Positions 52,506 to 61,850 of a stretch of 64,000 nt of DNA are shown here, piece by piece. Source of the stretch: Flammeovirgaceae bacterium (GTDB lineage: Bacteria > Bacteroidota > Bacteroidia > Cytophagales > Cyclobacteriaceae); the NCBI GenBank assembly GCA_021299455.1, contig JAJTGQ010000042.1:1-64000 (forward strand), read 5' to 3'. The notes below the pieces were generated by a model. That model did not search any database. It saw nothing but the letters and a program-made list of their open reading frames with translations, and was not told where the DNA came from. Made by a program: the position numbers and the translations under genes. Position 1 is the first letter of the stretch. Each line of letters starts with the position of its first letter.

Positions 52506-53210
52506 TTAACTAATTAGTGTTCCCGCTTCTTCGCCTTGGGCAATTTTTAAAAGGTTTCCTTTTTTATTCATATCGAAGACGATGATAGGAAGCTTGTTTT
52601 CTTGACAGAGCGTAAAGGCTGTCATATCCATGATATTCAAGTTCTTTTCATAAGCTTCTTGAAATGACAATGTTTTGTAACGAACGGCATCCGGATATTT
52701 TTCGGGATCTTTTGTGTAAACGCCATCTACTCTTGTTCCCTTCAGCACTACGTCTGCCTGAATTTCAATCGCGCGCAAACTAGCCGTTGAATCGGTCGTG
52801 AAGTAGGGATTACCAATGCCGGCCCCAAAAATTACAATTCTGTTTTTCTCGAGATGACGAATGGCTCTTCTTCTAATAAAAGGTTCGCACACTTGCTCCA
52901 TCTTGATACCGGCTAACAGCCTTGTATACATTCCATGTCGTTCCAGCGCGCTCTGTAGTGCCATTGCATTAATTACGGTGGCCAACATCCCCATGTAATC
53001 GCCTTGCACCCTATCAATTCCAAGAGCCTCAGCCTGACCGCCTCTAAAAATATTTCCTCCTCCTATCACAATCGCTATTTGCACCCCTTGATCTTTGAGT
53101 GCTTTGATTTCCGCTGAATATTGCTCGAGGACGGCTGGATCAATGTTGCTGTTTTTAGAGCCCATTAAGGCCTCTCCACTCAATTTAAGAACGATGCGTT
53201 TGTATTTCAT
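52506..53210 (-). CDS. pyrH: UMP kinase
   Basis: Phosphorylates UMP to UDP, feeding pyrimidine nucleotides. The 234 residues start [17 protein letters not shown] and carry [34 protein letters not shown] and [20 protein letters not shown], all of the bacterial hexameric UMP kinase family. It is co-transcribed with frr. rpsB and tsf, often upstream in other phyla, are absent here. Confidence 0.97.
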   Translation of the reverse strand: MKYKRIVLKLSGEALMGSKNSNIDPAVLEQYSAEIKALKDQGVQIAIVIGGGNIFRGGQAEALGIDRVQGDYMGMLATVINAMALQSALERHGMYTRLLAGIKMEQVCEPFIRRRAIRHLEKNRIVIFGAGIGNPYFTTDSTASLRAIEIQADVVLKGTRVDGVYTKDPEKYPDAVRYKTLSFQEAYEKNLNIMDMTAFTLCQENKLPIIVFDMNKKGNLLKIAQGEEAGTLIS

Positions 53211-53282
53211 TTGTGTTTTGTAGGGGCTAAAACCTCGTAAATATGCATTGATTTTTAGAATTTCCCAGAGGGGCTAAATCAA

Positions 53283-54905
53283 CTATTTTCTTTGCAGTCG
53301 AACCAATTGTTCTTTCCAGATAAGCTTACCTCGTTTGTCCTCCAATTCTTTTCTAACCATAATATTTTCCGTAGCGCTCACAAACAACCTGGAAGTAACG
53401 GAATCAAATTTTACAGCATCATAAAACTGACGTTCGAATACAAAAACCGAATCAACCGAAAGGGTTGAAGTCAATTGCAAACGAGGCAATATCTCACGAA
53501 TGCACATTTGGTATTTCCCTCTTTCATCTTCACCATCCCTACAAAAACCCGGTTTATTCAATTCGAATAAATCGCTATTGATGAAGAGCAAATTTCTCTT
53601 GCGATAGATGGAAACTACCTTAATAGCTCCTTCTACCTCTTTTTCGTTTTCGATAGAGGCCCATCCCTTCAATTGATTACCCATAAATTTTTTAACTATC
53701 AATGAATACTCGGTTGGTGCAGCCCCAGAACTTTCTCGAGAGTACGTTGCCTCTTGAAGGCCTATGACACCCTTGCTCAGATAAATAAGTAAAAACGGAA
53801 TAAAGAAAAAAGTGAATAAGAGGTAGGAAAACCCAATCAATCGATATCTAAGTGTCAACCGGCCAAGTCCATTTGCCAGACGCACGGGTAGATCTTTCAA
53901 GTAAGGAATCGGCAGAAAGATTAAGACACCAATAAAGTTAAATAGAAAATGTGCAATAGCTATACTGATTGCTGCATTTGAATTGAAGGTGGCAGCGATA
54001 AACGCTGTGACGGTGGTGCCAATATTTGCGCCTAAAATAAATGGGACTGCTGATTTTAACTTGACCACTTTCTTCGCAACTAATGGTACTACCAACGAAG
54101 TGGTTACAGTGCTCGACCTGATGGCTGCCGTAGTAAGCAATCCCCAGGTAAATGACTTCAGTGTATTCTTAAAAAAGAATCGTTGAAATTTTTCTGGAGA
54201 GCTAAACCCTAGAATGTTTGTAATCACCTTTCTAAAAAATAGAATAGATCCAAATAGCAAGACAATAGAAAAGATTCCCAGTAAAAAACCGTTATCGATG
54301 GCTTCTGTCAGTAACGAGATAATCCACTCAAACCGGCCACCCAAAAAAGAAAAATTCACATGGATGGTGCCAGAGGGCTCATGGAAAAAATTTGTGGCAA
54401 TACTTCTCGACATCCCTGATAGAAATCCAAAATAATATTCAAGCGGAAAAAGAATTACGGTCGTTAAGATGTTGAAAAAATCGTGGTAGGTACCCGCGGC
54501 TACTGCGCGCCTGAATTCCTTTTTCTTGGTTATAAAACCCAAAGAAACGATGGTGCTGGTAATCGTTGTCCCAATGTTAGCGCCCATAATAATAGGGATC
54601 GCTGCTTGTAGTGAAATGGATCCCGAAGCAACCAACGCGACAACCATTGAAGTCGTGGCTGAACTGCTTTGAATAATGGCAGTTACTAGCAGCCCTATAA
54701 ACAAACCAGTAAATGGATTTGAGGTTGCCAACAAAATGGTCTCTGTTGCAACCTTTCCCAGTTGCTGCAACGATGCAATCATCAGATCAAGGGAGAACAG
54801 GAAAACGAGCAAAGCGGCAAGAATGTAGGCCGCATTTCGGAGGTAGATTTTCCAAGGTTGTGTTGCGCTTGGCTCTTGTTTTTCCGTAGGTGTGATTTCC
54901 TCCAT
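53283..54905 (-). CDS. Na/Pi cotransporter family protein
   Basis: A 540-residue membrane protein with the two inverted repeats of the NptA/PNaS family. Repeat 1 has GLLVTAIIQSSSATTSMVVA and repeat 2 LLTTAAIRSSTVTTSLVVPL, each followed by ANIGTT. About ten helices span residues 20-385. The C-terminal tail (about 390-540) is soluble but shows no recognisable PhoU motif. It probably moves phosphate with sodium. It is transcribed alone, between pyrH and the amidohydrolase gene. Confidence 0.88.
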   Translation of the reverse strand: MEEITPTEKQEPSATQPWKIYLRNAAYILAALLVFLFSLDLMIASLQQLGKVATETILLATSNPFTGLFIGLLVTAIIQSSSATTSMVVALVASGSISLQAAIPIIMGANIGTTITSTIVSLGFITKKKEFRRAVAAGTYHDFFNILTTVILFPLEYYFGFLSGMSRSIATNFFHEPSGTIHVNFSFLGGRFEWIISLLTEAIDNGFLLGIFSIVLLFGSILFFRKVITNILGFSSPEKFQRFFFKNTLKSFTWGLLTTAAIRSSTVTTSLVVPLVAKKVVKLKSAVPFILGANIGTTVTAFIAATFNSNAAISIAIAHFLFNFIGVLIFLPIPYLKDLPVRLANGLGRLTLRYRLIGFSYLLFTFFFIPFLLIYLSKGVIGLQEATYSRESSGAAPTEYSLIVKKFMGNQLKGWASIENEKEVEGAIKVVSIYRKRNLLFINSDLFELNKPGFCRDGEDERGKYQMCIREILPRLQLTSTLSVDSVFVFERQFYDAVKFDSVTSRLFVSATENIMVRKELEDKRGKLIWKEQLVRLQRK

Positions 54906-54992
54906 GCTTATCGAGTAAATATAAGCAGTAGTGGAATAATAGTTTCGATTGGTAACTTTAATTTATTCTGCAATCGCCAATGAATTCGACAA

Positions 54993-56183
54993 TTATGCGC
55001 TGAGTTGGGCAATCGCCATCCAAGCCATCAGTCCAGGCGCGAGCATCAATGCGTCTTCATCTATATCAAACGTAGGTGTGTGAACGTAAGATGTGATCCC
55101 CTTTGACTCGTTTCTGGTGCCCAGGCGATAAAATGAAGCGGGGATAACCTGCGAATAATAGGCAAAATCTTCTGAGCCGAGTGTCAGATCAATGTCCACC
55201 ACATTTTCCTTCCCTACATACTCTTCTGCTGCCTGTTTAACAAACCTGGTTAGCATTGGGTCGTTTTCCAGACAGGGGTAGCCATGGTGAATATCCACCT
55301 CGCACTTCCCACCCATCCCTTCTGCAATGTTTTCGGCCATCTTTTTAATCTTTTGCAAACCTTCTTCCCTCCAACGCTCATCCAATGCTCTGAACGTTCC
55401 GGCAATATTTACCTCATCGGGAATAATATTAGTAGCACCGTCTGCCGTGATTTTTCCAAATGTTAATACTGTGGGATGTTTTGGGCTTGCATTTCGACTG
55501 ATGATTTGCTGCAATGCAACGATTATGTGTGACGCGATAACTACCGGATCGATGGTTAACTCGGGTGTAGCCCCATGTCCTCCTTTGCCTACCACGCGTA
55601 AATAAATTTCATCGCTGCTGGCCATATACTTTCCTTCGCGAAAGCCAATTTTGCCAACCGGTAGTAGAGGAAACACATGCTGACCAAGAATGGCTGATGG
55701 TGCGGGATTTTCCAGTACACCCTCCTTAATCATGATAGAAGCACCACCTGGATTCTTTTCTTCCCCTGGTTGAAAAATCAGTTTGACAGATCCTTCAAAC
55801 TGGCCTTTGATTTGATTCAATATTTTGGCTGTTCCAAGCAACGAGGCGGTATGCACATCGTGACCGCAGGCATGCATGACTCCTTTGTTGGTTGATTTGT
55901 AATCTTTGGAATTGATCTCTTGAATCGGTAACGCATCAATATCCGCGCGTAACGCGATGATCTTCTTAGTTGGATTTTTACCTTCAATAATGGCTACCAC
56001 CCCGGTTCCTGCTATACCCTCATGGGCTTGTATCCCAAAAGAAAGAAGCTGCTTGGCAATAAACTTGGCGGTGTTATACTCTTGATAGGAAAGCTCAGGA
56101 TGGGCGTGCAAATGCCTTCTGAAAGAGATTACCTCGTCAGCATAAGCTGAAGAGAACTGTTGGATTTCTTTGAGAAGCGACAT
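54993..56183 (-). CDS. M20 family metallo-amidohydrolase
   Basis: A 396-residue zinc enzyme of the hippuricase/IAA-amino-acid hydrolase group. Metal and active-site segments are MHACGHDVHTASLLGTAK, LIFQPGEEKNPGGASIMI and GQHVFPLLPVGKIGFREG. The dimerisation domain lies about 185-300. The C-terminal LGSEDFAYYSQVIPASFY with a further metal ligand is intact. It cleaves an N-acyl or amino-acyl bond of an unknown substrate. It is separated from the SPOR gene by only 25 bp. Confidence 0.91.
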   Translation of the reverse strand: MSLLKEIQQFSSAYADEVISFRRHLHAHPELSYQEYNTAKFIAKQLLSFGIQAHEGIAGTGVVAIIEGKNPTKKIIALRADIDALPIQEINSKDYKSTNKGVMHACGHDVHTASLLGTAKILNQIKGQFEGSVKLIFQPGEEKNPGGASIMIKEGVLENPAPSAILGQHVFPLLPVGKIGFREGKYMASSDEIYLRVVGKGGHGATPELTIDPVVIASHIIVALQQIISRNASPKHPTVLTFGKITADGATNIIPDEVNIAGTFRALDERWREEGLQKIKKMAENIAEGMGGKCEVDIHHGYPCLENDPMLTRFVKQAAEEYVGKENVVDIDLTLGSEDFAYYSQVIPASFYRLGTRNESKGITSYVHTPTFDIDEDALMLAPGLMAWMAIAQLSA

Positions 56184-56208
56184 AAAACAAAAGTAGGCAA
56201 ACGAAAAG

Positions 56209-56763
56209 CTATTTGATCATAATTCGTTCTGGCACTAAAATCGCGTTAGTAAAAACCCTTTTTAGCCGATATAAATCCTTTTGTGCTTCCAAACGGGTAA
56301 AATACTTGCCGACAGTTACTCTAAATTTGGGTTGCTGGTATTGCACATTGGCTTTCAAATCTTGCATAAGCTCCGACATCTTCGCTTTTGTGTTTAATGC
56401 CTCTTCCTTCTTCTGGCCGGAATAGATTTGAATGGTATGGCCATCAACAAATTTTCTTGTGAGGTTGAACCGGTCTATGCTATCTAATATCGCATCTACT
56501 TTTTCATTCACTGCAAATTGAACCGGCACTGAAGGAACCGGACTCTTAACTCGTAGACTATCTTTTGGTTTAATCGTTTCTAAATTCACTTTCGGCCGGA
56601 GGGCGCTGAGATCTTCATAATAGGGCCTTGTGGGTCGCTGCGCCTGGCAAGCGGTGGCTAACAAGAAAAAGAAGATAGGAGTCAGAAGATAGAAGTTAGA
56701 ATGGGAGATTCCAGCTTCTGACTTCTGACTTCTGACTTCCATTTTTCTGTATTCCACTTTCAT
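56209..56763 (-). CDS. SPOR-domain lipoprotein, translationally coupled to secA
   Basis: A 184-residue protein with a C-terminal SPOR-like region (about 100-184): HTIQIYSGQKKEEALNTKAK, FRVTVGKYFTRLEAQKDLYR and FTNAILVPERIMI. SPOR domains bind septal, denuded peptidoglycan. A lipobox FFLLATAC lies at about residues 33-40, unusually far from the start. The first 25 residues, MKVEYRKMEVRSQKSEAG and onward, come from 7-bp tandem repeats (CTTCTGA, 56715-56735). The ATG at 56763 overlaps the secA stop as ATGA, so it is translated after secA. Confidence 0.8.
   Translation of the reverse strand: MKVEYRKMEVRSQKSEAGISHSNFYLLTPIFFFLLATACQAQRPTRPYYEDLSALRPKVNLETIKPKDSLRVKSPVPSVPVQFAVNEKVDAILDSIDRFNLTRKFVDGHTIQIYSGQKKEEALNTKAKMSELMQDLKANVQYQQPKFRVTVGKYFTRLEAQKDLYRLKRVFTNAILVPERIMIK
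56681..56735. repeat. CTTCTGA tandem repeats and their inverse at the SPOR gene start
   Basis: Three tandem CTTCTGA units occupy 56715-56735. GTCAGAAG (56681-56688) pairs with CTTCTGAC (56715-56722). The stretch is translated as the SQKSEAGIS part of the N-terminus. Looser repeats of the same TAGAA/CAGAA type are found at 10143-10176. Confidence 0.7.
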
Positions 56764-59700
56764 TGCTCAATTACAATACATCTGCCCGCTTGAATATCGT
56801 CTTCGACTTTCTTGTACTTCACATCTTTTAGAACACGCCCATCAGGATATTGTACGGTCACTTTATCATTTCGCCCAGCTATCTTTTCCGACTTAACCGG
56901 CATTACTTTCTCCTCCGTCTTTTGTTGCTGCGGCTGTGCGCCTCCACCCTGAAGTAATGAACGCGATTCTTCTTTTTGTTCGCTTAGCCGCTGGCGCTTT
57001 TGCGCCCTGGCTTCCTGCACCTGGTCTGAATCTTGGACAGGGATGTCACCTTTCATTAAAAAGGAGGCTGTCTCTTCGTTCACCTTGGCAATAAATCGTT
57101 TGAATGCCTCAAACCCTTCGAACTTATAAATCAACAATGGATCTTTCTGTTCATAGACAGCATTCTGAACGGATTGCTTTAAATCATCCATATCGCGCAA
57201 ATGCTCCTTCCACTGCTGATCAATAATAGCAAGCGTGATCATTTTCTCCATGGCCTTGATTAGCTCGCTGTTTTTTGTCTCCACGCACTTTTTCAAGTTG
57301 GCAGCAACTCCAATCTGCTTTGTGCCATCTGTAAAAGGAATCAAAATATCCTGAATAGTGGCGCCACGTGTTCGGTAGATGTCATTGATAAACGGCAATG
57401 CCTTTTCAGCAGCCATTTTGTTCTTGTGAGTGTATTGCTTTAAGGCCTCTTCATACAATCGATCACTGATAACCGCTTGGTCTAACTTCGCAAACTCATC
57501 AGCGGTTATAGCGAAGTCTACACCTAATGTTCGCAGCGCATTGATTTTGAAATCCTCGAGATTCTCTGCTGCTTTACCATTTGCTACCACATCATCGCAG
57601 GTATCAAAAAGCATGGTGAGAATATCCAGTTGCAGACGTTCTCCGAAAAGAGCATTGCGTCTTCTCTTATAAATAACTTCACGTTGAGAGTTCATCACGT
57701 TGTCATATTCCAACAAACGCTTACGAATACCAAAGTTATTTTCCTCCACTTTCTTTTGTGCCCGTTCAATTGAGCTGGTCACCATGGAGTGCGAAATAAC
57801 TTCTCCTTCTTTCAACCCCAATCTATCCATAATGCGCGCAATACGTTCAGGCATGAACAACCGCATTAGGTTGTCTTCCAGCGAAACATAAAACTGTGAA
57901 GACCCAGGGTCGCCCTGACGACCAGATCGTCCTCTCAACTGTCTGTCTACCCTACGTGATTCGTGTCGCTCGGTACCAATGATAGCAAGACCCCCTGCGG
58001 CACGTGACTCTGGAGTGAGTTTAATATCCGTACCACGACCAGCCATGTTGGTGGCAATGGTGACTGTTCCCGGCTTACCAGCTTCCGCCACAATCTCAGC
58101 CTCGCGCTGATGTTGCTTCGCATTCAGCACCTGGTGCTTTATTTTTTTCATTGTGAGTAATCGACTCACCAATTCTGAAATTTCAACCGAAGTAGTTCCC
58201 ACTAGCACCGGCCGCCCAGCTGCTGTCAGTTTTACAATTTCTTCTACAACGGCATTAAACTTTTCGCGCATGGTTTTGAAAACCAAATCGTCTTGATCCT
58301 TGCGAGTGGCTGGCTTGTTGGTTGGTATTACAACTACATCCAACTTATAGATATCCCAAAGTTCGCCCGCCTCTGTTTCAGCTGTTCCAGTCATACCGGC
58401 CAGCTTATGATACATGCGAAAATAGTTTTGCAATGTAATGGTGGCATAGGTTTGTGTGGCGTCCTCTACCTTTACATTTTCCTTTGCTTCAATGGCCTGG
58501 TGCAATCCATCCGAATATCTTCTGCCGTCAAGTACGCGGCCAGTTTGCTCATCAACAATTTTCACCTTCCCATCCACAATGATGTACTCGGTATCTTTTT
58601 CAAAAAGTGTGTACGCTTTTAAAAGTTGGTTAACACTATGAATGCGTTGCGATTTCGTAGAATAATCACGGATGAGTTCTTCCTTTTTTTGAAATCGCTG
58701 TTCATCGGTAAGTGCGGCATCCTTCTCTAGCTTATTCAACTCAATACCGATTTCTGGCATGATAAAGAACTTTGGATCTTCTCCCTCGCCAGTGATTAAA
58801 TCAATTCCTTTTTCAGTCAGGTCTACACTATTGTCTTTCTCATCGATCACAAAATACAAAGGCGCATCTGCCACTGGCATCTCCTTCTTGTTGTCTTGCA
58901 GATGGAAATTTTCTGTTTTCTGTAAGATTGATTTGTTACCCATCTCACTCAACATCTTGATGAGTGGCTTATATTTCGGCATCGCCCTGTATGCTCTAAA
59001 CAAAGACAACCCTCCGTCTTTTTCCATGCCGTCAGCGATCTGCTTCTTCGCATCGTTGAGATACTGATTGACTAACTTTTTCTGAGCTTCTACCAACTTA
59101 TTGATCCGTGGTTTAAGGTCATAAAACTCGTGTTCGTCACCGCGTGGAACGGGACCAGAAATGATCAAAGGCGTCCGAGCCTCATCAATCAAAACACTGT
59201 CAACCTCATCGACCATGGCATAATGATGACCTCGTTGTACCAATTCCTCGGTCTCACGCGACATGTTATCGCGCAGATAATCAAATCCAAATTCGTTGTT
59301 GGTTCCGTAACAAATGTCAGCTCGGTAAGCATCGCGTCTGGCTATCGAGTTGGGTTCATGTTTGTCGATACAATCCACCGACAAACCATGAAACTGAAAA
59401 ATGGGCCCCATCCATTCACTATCACGTCTCGCCAGGTAATCGTTGACTGTAACGATATGAACACCTCTTCTGGCTAGCGCATTCAAGAATGCCGGAAATG
59501 TTGCTACTAACGTCTTTCCTTCACCGGTTGCCATCTCGGCCACCTTACCTTCATGTAATGCAATACCACCGATGATCTGCACTTCATAATGCACCATATC
59601 CCAGGTGGTGAGGTTTCCGGCAGCCATCCACTGACGGCTCCATTGTGCCTTGTCACCATTTATTTTAACATTGGCATGCTTTGCTGATATAAGCCGATCA

Positions 59701-60104
59701 AATTCAGTGGCAGTGACTTCCAGGTATTCATTATCCTTAAACCTTCTGGCTGTCTCGCGAATAATGGCGAAAGCGCGAGGTAATACCTCTACCAAAACCT
59801 TCTCTAATTCTTTATTGCGATCCTTTTCAATCTGATCAATCTGGTTGAATATAGCTTCCTTCTCACTAATATCTTTGTCAGGGTCATCGGCAATTTGCTT
59901 GTGCAATGCTGCCAACTGATCATCGATTGATTTGAGTTTTTGGTTAATTTCTTCCTGGATAGCCTGTGTACGAGCTCGCAACTCGTCATGTGTGATAGAG
60001 ATCAGCTTTTCGCCTTCCTGTTTAGTTGCCTCTACGAGCGGCATCATCCGCTTAATATCCTTCTCTGACTTGGTGCCAAATAGCTTGGCGATAAGTTTTA
60101 ACAT
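56760..60104 (-). CDS. secA: Preprotein translocase ATPase SecA
   Basis: Motor that pushes unfolded preproteins through SecYEG. At 1114 residues it is about 200 longer than E. coli SecA, as usual in Bacteroidota. Walker A lies in EMATGEGKTLVATFPAFLNA (about 190), Walker B in AMVDEVDSVLIDEARTPLII, with a long insert at about 335-440. The helicase motif region TNMAGRGTDIKL and the C-terminal helical region are present. The zinc-binding CxCxSGxxxxxCH tail of proteobacterial SecA is absent, and the end reads VQYPDGRVLKDVKYKKVEDD. It is followed by the coupled SPOR gene. Confidence 0.98.
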   Translation of the reverse strand: MLKLIAKLFGTKSEKDIKRMMPLVEATKQEGEKLISITHDELRARTQAIQEEINQKLKSIDDQLAALHKQIADDPDKDISEKEAIFNQIDQIEKDRNKELEKVLVEVLPRAFAIIRETARRFKDNEYLEVTATEFDRLISAKHANVKINGDKAQWSRQWMAAGNLTTWDMVHYEVQIIGGIALHEGKVAEMATGEGKTLVATFPAFLNALARRGVHIVTVNDYLARRDSEWMGPIFQFHGLSVDCIDKHEPNSIARRDAYRADICYGTNNEFGFDYLRDNMSRETEELVQRGHHYAMVDEVDSVLIDEARTPLIISGPVPRGDEHEFYDLKPRINKLVEAQKKLVNQYLNDAKKQIADGMEKDGGLSLFRAYRAMPKYKPLIKMLSEMGNKSILQKTENFHLQDNKKEMPVADAPLYFVIDEKDNSVDLTEKGIDLITGEGEDPKFFIMPEIGIELNKLEKDAALTDEQRFQKKEELIRDYSTKSQRIHSVNQLLKAYTLFEKDTEYIIVDGKVKIVDEQTGRVLDGRRYSDGLHQAIEAKENVKVEDATQTYATITLQNYFRMYHKLAGMTGTAETEAGELWDIYKLDVVVIPTNKPATRKDQDDLVFKTMREKFNAVVEEIVKLTAAGRPVLVGTTSVEISELVSRLLTMKKIKHQVLNAKQHQREAEIVAEAGKPGTVTIATNMAGRGTDIKLTPESRAAGGLAIIGTERHESRRVDRQLRGRSGRQGDPGSSQFYVSLEDNLMRLFMPERIARIMDRLGLKEGEVISHSMVTSSIERAQKKVEENNFGIRKRLLEYDNVMNSQREVIYKRRRNALFGERLQLDILTMLFDTCDDVVANGKAAENLEDFKINALRTLGVDFAITADEFAKLDQAVISDRLYEEALKQYTHKNKMAAEKALPFINDIYRTRGATIQDILIPFTDGTKQIGVAANLKKCVETKNSELIKAMEKMITLAIIDQQWKEHLRDMDDLKQSVQNAVYEQKDPLLIYKFEGFEAFKRFIAKVNEETASFLMKGDIPVQDSDQVQEARAQKRQRLSEQKEESRSLLQGGGAQPQQQKTEEKVMPVKSEKIAGRNDKVTVQYPDGRVLKDVKYKKVEDDIQAGRCIVIEQ

Positions 60105-60183
60105 AAAATGGTCAATGGTCGATGTAAATAGTCAAATTTCGCCCTCGCAAAAGGCTTCAAAGTTAATGGAATTTGGGGTGCAA

Positions 60184-60957
60184 TTATAGTTCCAAGGTGC
60201 CCTCAAACACCTTTTTGGCAGGCCCAATCAGATAAACATCTGTAAACAAGCCATCCTGACTTGATTTAAACTCAACTGAAAGCAAACCGCCTAATGTCTG
60301 GATGCTGACTGGGGACGTGTACCCCTGAAATGATGAAGCTAAAGCCGCGGCTGTTACCCCTGTTCCACATGATAAAGTCTCATCCTCTACGCCCCTTTCG
60401 TAAGTCCGAACAAAAATAGTGTTGTTCGGTAAGAGCTGCACGAAATTCGCGTTGGTGCCGGCCGGCTTAAATGGTTCGCTGAATCTGATTTTTCTTCCCT
60501 CTTCAACCACGGGGAAATTTTTTGCTTCATCAACAATTTGTATCAGATGCGGAGATCCCGTGTTAATGAAAATCCCCTTGCCCGTGCTCTTCATCTCCTT
60601 GACATCATTCATCTTAAGCCGGACGATATGATTGGGGAGCAAGTTCGCTTCATGCAAACCATCGTAAGCATTGAAAGTAGCGTGATGCTTTATCATTCCC
60701 AACTCTGATGCCATCGTTACCGCGGCCCTGCTTCCATTGCCACACAAGCTAGGTGAGCCATCGCTGTTGAAATAAATTAAATTGAAATCATACGTGGGGT
60801 GTTTTTCGATCAGCATCAGTCCGTCTGCCCCAACCCCAAACTTTCGGTCACAAATTCTTTTTACTTGATCTTCCGAGAACGAAAACACGCCCATCAGATT
60901 GTCAATGATAACAAAATCGTTACCGGTGGCTTCGTATTTTTGAAAAGATATTTTCAT
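60184..60957 (-). CDS. dapF: Diaminopimelate epimerase
   Basis: Interconverts LL- and meso-diaminopimelate for lysine and peptidoglycan. The 257 residues carry both catalytic cysteines, in LCGNGSRAA (about residue 72) and SCGTGVTAAA (about 196), and FQKYEATGNDFVIID at the N-terminus. Length is typical. It lies 79 bp upstream of secA on the same strand but need not share its transcript. Confidence 0.96.
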   Translation of the reverse strand: MKISFQKYEATGNDFVIIDNLMGVFSFSEDQVKRICDRKFGVGADGLMLIEKHPTYDFNLIYFNSDGSPSLCGNGSRAAVTMASELGMIKHHATFNAYDGLHEANLLPNHIVRLKMNDVKEMKSTGKGIFINTGSPHLIQIVDEAKNFPVVEEGRKIRFSEPFKPAGTNANFVQLLPNNTIFVRTYERGVEDETLSCGTGVTAAALASSFQGYTSPVSIQTLGGLLSVEFKSSQDGLFTDVYLIGPAKKVFEGTLEL

Positions 60958-61025
60958 CAGTTGAAATAGGGGTAGTAAGTTGGATACTGGAGATCAGAAA
61001 CGTTGGAAAACGTCCAGCATCTAAT

Positions 61026-61232
61026 TCATTTTACTTCTTCATAGTCGATATAGTCGCCCCCTTTGATGGTGCCATTGCGCTTATCCTTCTTCGCAGCAGC
61101 CGGGTTATTATTTTCTGGTTTTCTGTATTGTGTCCGTGACTGCTGCGAAGCTGCCCCCGCCCGAAAGAACAACCCTCCGATTTTATAAAAAACATAAGCG
61201 ATGATCCCGAGGCTCAGAAGGAACTTGAACAT
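61026..61232 (-). CDS. DUF4834-type small membrane protein
   Basis: A 68-residue protein beginning MFKFLLSLGIIAYVFYKIGG, a single membrane helix, followed by a polar C-terminal part with KPENNNPAAAKKDKRNGTIK and a terminal YIDYEEVK. This matches the DUF4834 layout. The ATG at 61232 is preferred to an open frame from 61328 because a promoter-like box lies inside the longer version. Its function is not known. Confidence 0.75.
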   Translation of the reverse strand: MFKFLLSLGIIAYVFYKIGGLFFRAGAASQQSRTQYRKPENNNPAAAKKDKRNGTIKGGDYIDYEEVK

Positions 61233-61256
61233 AGTCGAATTTCTTGAATGCAAAGA

Positions 61257-61290
61257 CAAAAATAGCAATAGAAATACAAGAACGGAAAAA
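61257..61290 (-). promoter_or_regulatory. Promoter of the DUF4834 gene
   Basis: TATTTTTG on the reverse strand (61264-61257) matches TAnnTTTG, with TTTTT 21 bp upstream (61290-61286). The ATG at 61232 follows 24 bp later. The match supports the shorter gene start. Confidence 0.5.
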
Positions 61291-61302
61291 GTGATATTTC
61301 GG

Positions 61303-61379
61303 TTCGATTTGGACTGCAAAAAAACCAAAAAAGGGACACCTTAAAAAAAGGCACTTTTACGATTAGAATCCAAATCGAA
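61303..61379. repeat. 77-bp element with 11-bp terminal inverted repeats
   Basis: TTCGATTTGGA (61303-61313) and TCCAAATCGAA (61369-61379) are exact inverted repeats around an AT-rich centre with runs of A. They lie in the spacer between the DUF4834 gene and a small open frame. It has no coding capacity and might be a small mobile relic or a terminator pair. Confidence 0.5.
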
Positions 61380-61396
61380 AAGTTGGACAATCCCAA

Positions 61397-61552
61397 TCAA
61401 CGGTTCTCTATTTGATTTACTATTTTCATTTTTTGAAAAGCCTCAGATTTAGAAATCGGCCTTGAATTTTCTAGAAAATGTTTCCAACCCTTTTCCTTGT
61501 CTTCAACATCAAACGGATTTGGTGGAATGCTGGAAACGTTGTTCTGAATCAT
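61397..61552 (-). CDS. Small protein of unknown function
   Basis: A 51-residue open frame with an ATG at 61552 and a TGA at 61397. It starts MIQNNVSSIPPNPFDVEDKE and ends with a short amphipathic KMKIVNQIENR. Residues are hydrophilic and no motif is recognised. It lies leftward, 84 bp past the next small gene, and may be part of the carB transcript. Confidence 0.45.
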   Translation of the reverse strand: MIQNNVSSIPPNPFDVEDKEKGWKHFLENSRPISKSEAFQKMKIVNQIENR

Positions 61553-61635
61553 ATCTCAAAGGTGCAAAAAAATTAACCCTGACAGTAGTTTGATTCTATC
61601 TCACTTTCATTGGCAACCATCATTTGAAGAATTTA

Positions 61636-61848
61636 TCATTTATTCTCTATTAGCCTGGAAGCAACCAGCAAAATCCTCTTCTTGCTAATATAGCCCGTTT
61701 CTACGTTATAAAACAATTCTTTTGGGTATCCTTCTACTTCCATTAACCTCGATCTTTCATTTTTCAACACACTAACTATTTGTGCTTGCGAGATACGGTC
61801 TGGATCAGTTGAGAAATTTATTTCAGAAATATCAAGATCTAAATCCAT
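61636..61848 (-). CDS. Small protein of unknown function following carB
   Basis: I do not recognise this 70-residue protein. It starts MDLDLDISEINFSTDPDRIS, continues with an acidic and then amphipathic sequence (QIVSVLKNERSRLMEVEGYP) and ends ILLVASRLIENK. The ATG follows the carB stop by 2 bp, so it is co-transcribed. No membrane segment is present. Confidence 0.6.
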   Translation of the reverse strand: MDLDLDISEINFSTDPDRISQAQIVSVLKNERSRLMEVEGYPKELFYNVETGYISKKRILLVASRLIENK

Positions 61849-61850
61849 GC

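Noticed and set aside
58293-58622. 109-codon rightward frame opposite secA
   Set aside because: Antisense shadow of a conserved secA region without an upstream signal.
61233-61328. Longer DUF4834 reading frame with an extra hydrophobic stretch
   Set aside because: A promoter match lies within this stretch, so translation probably starts at 61232.
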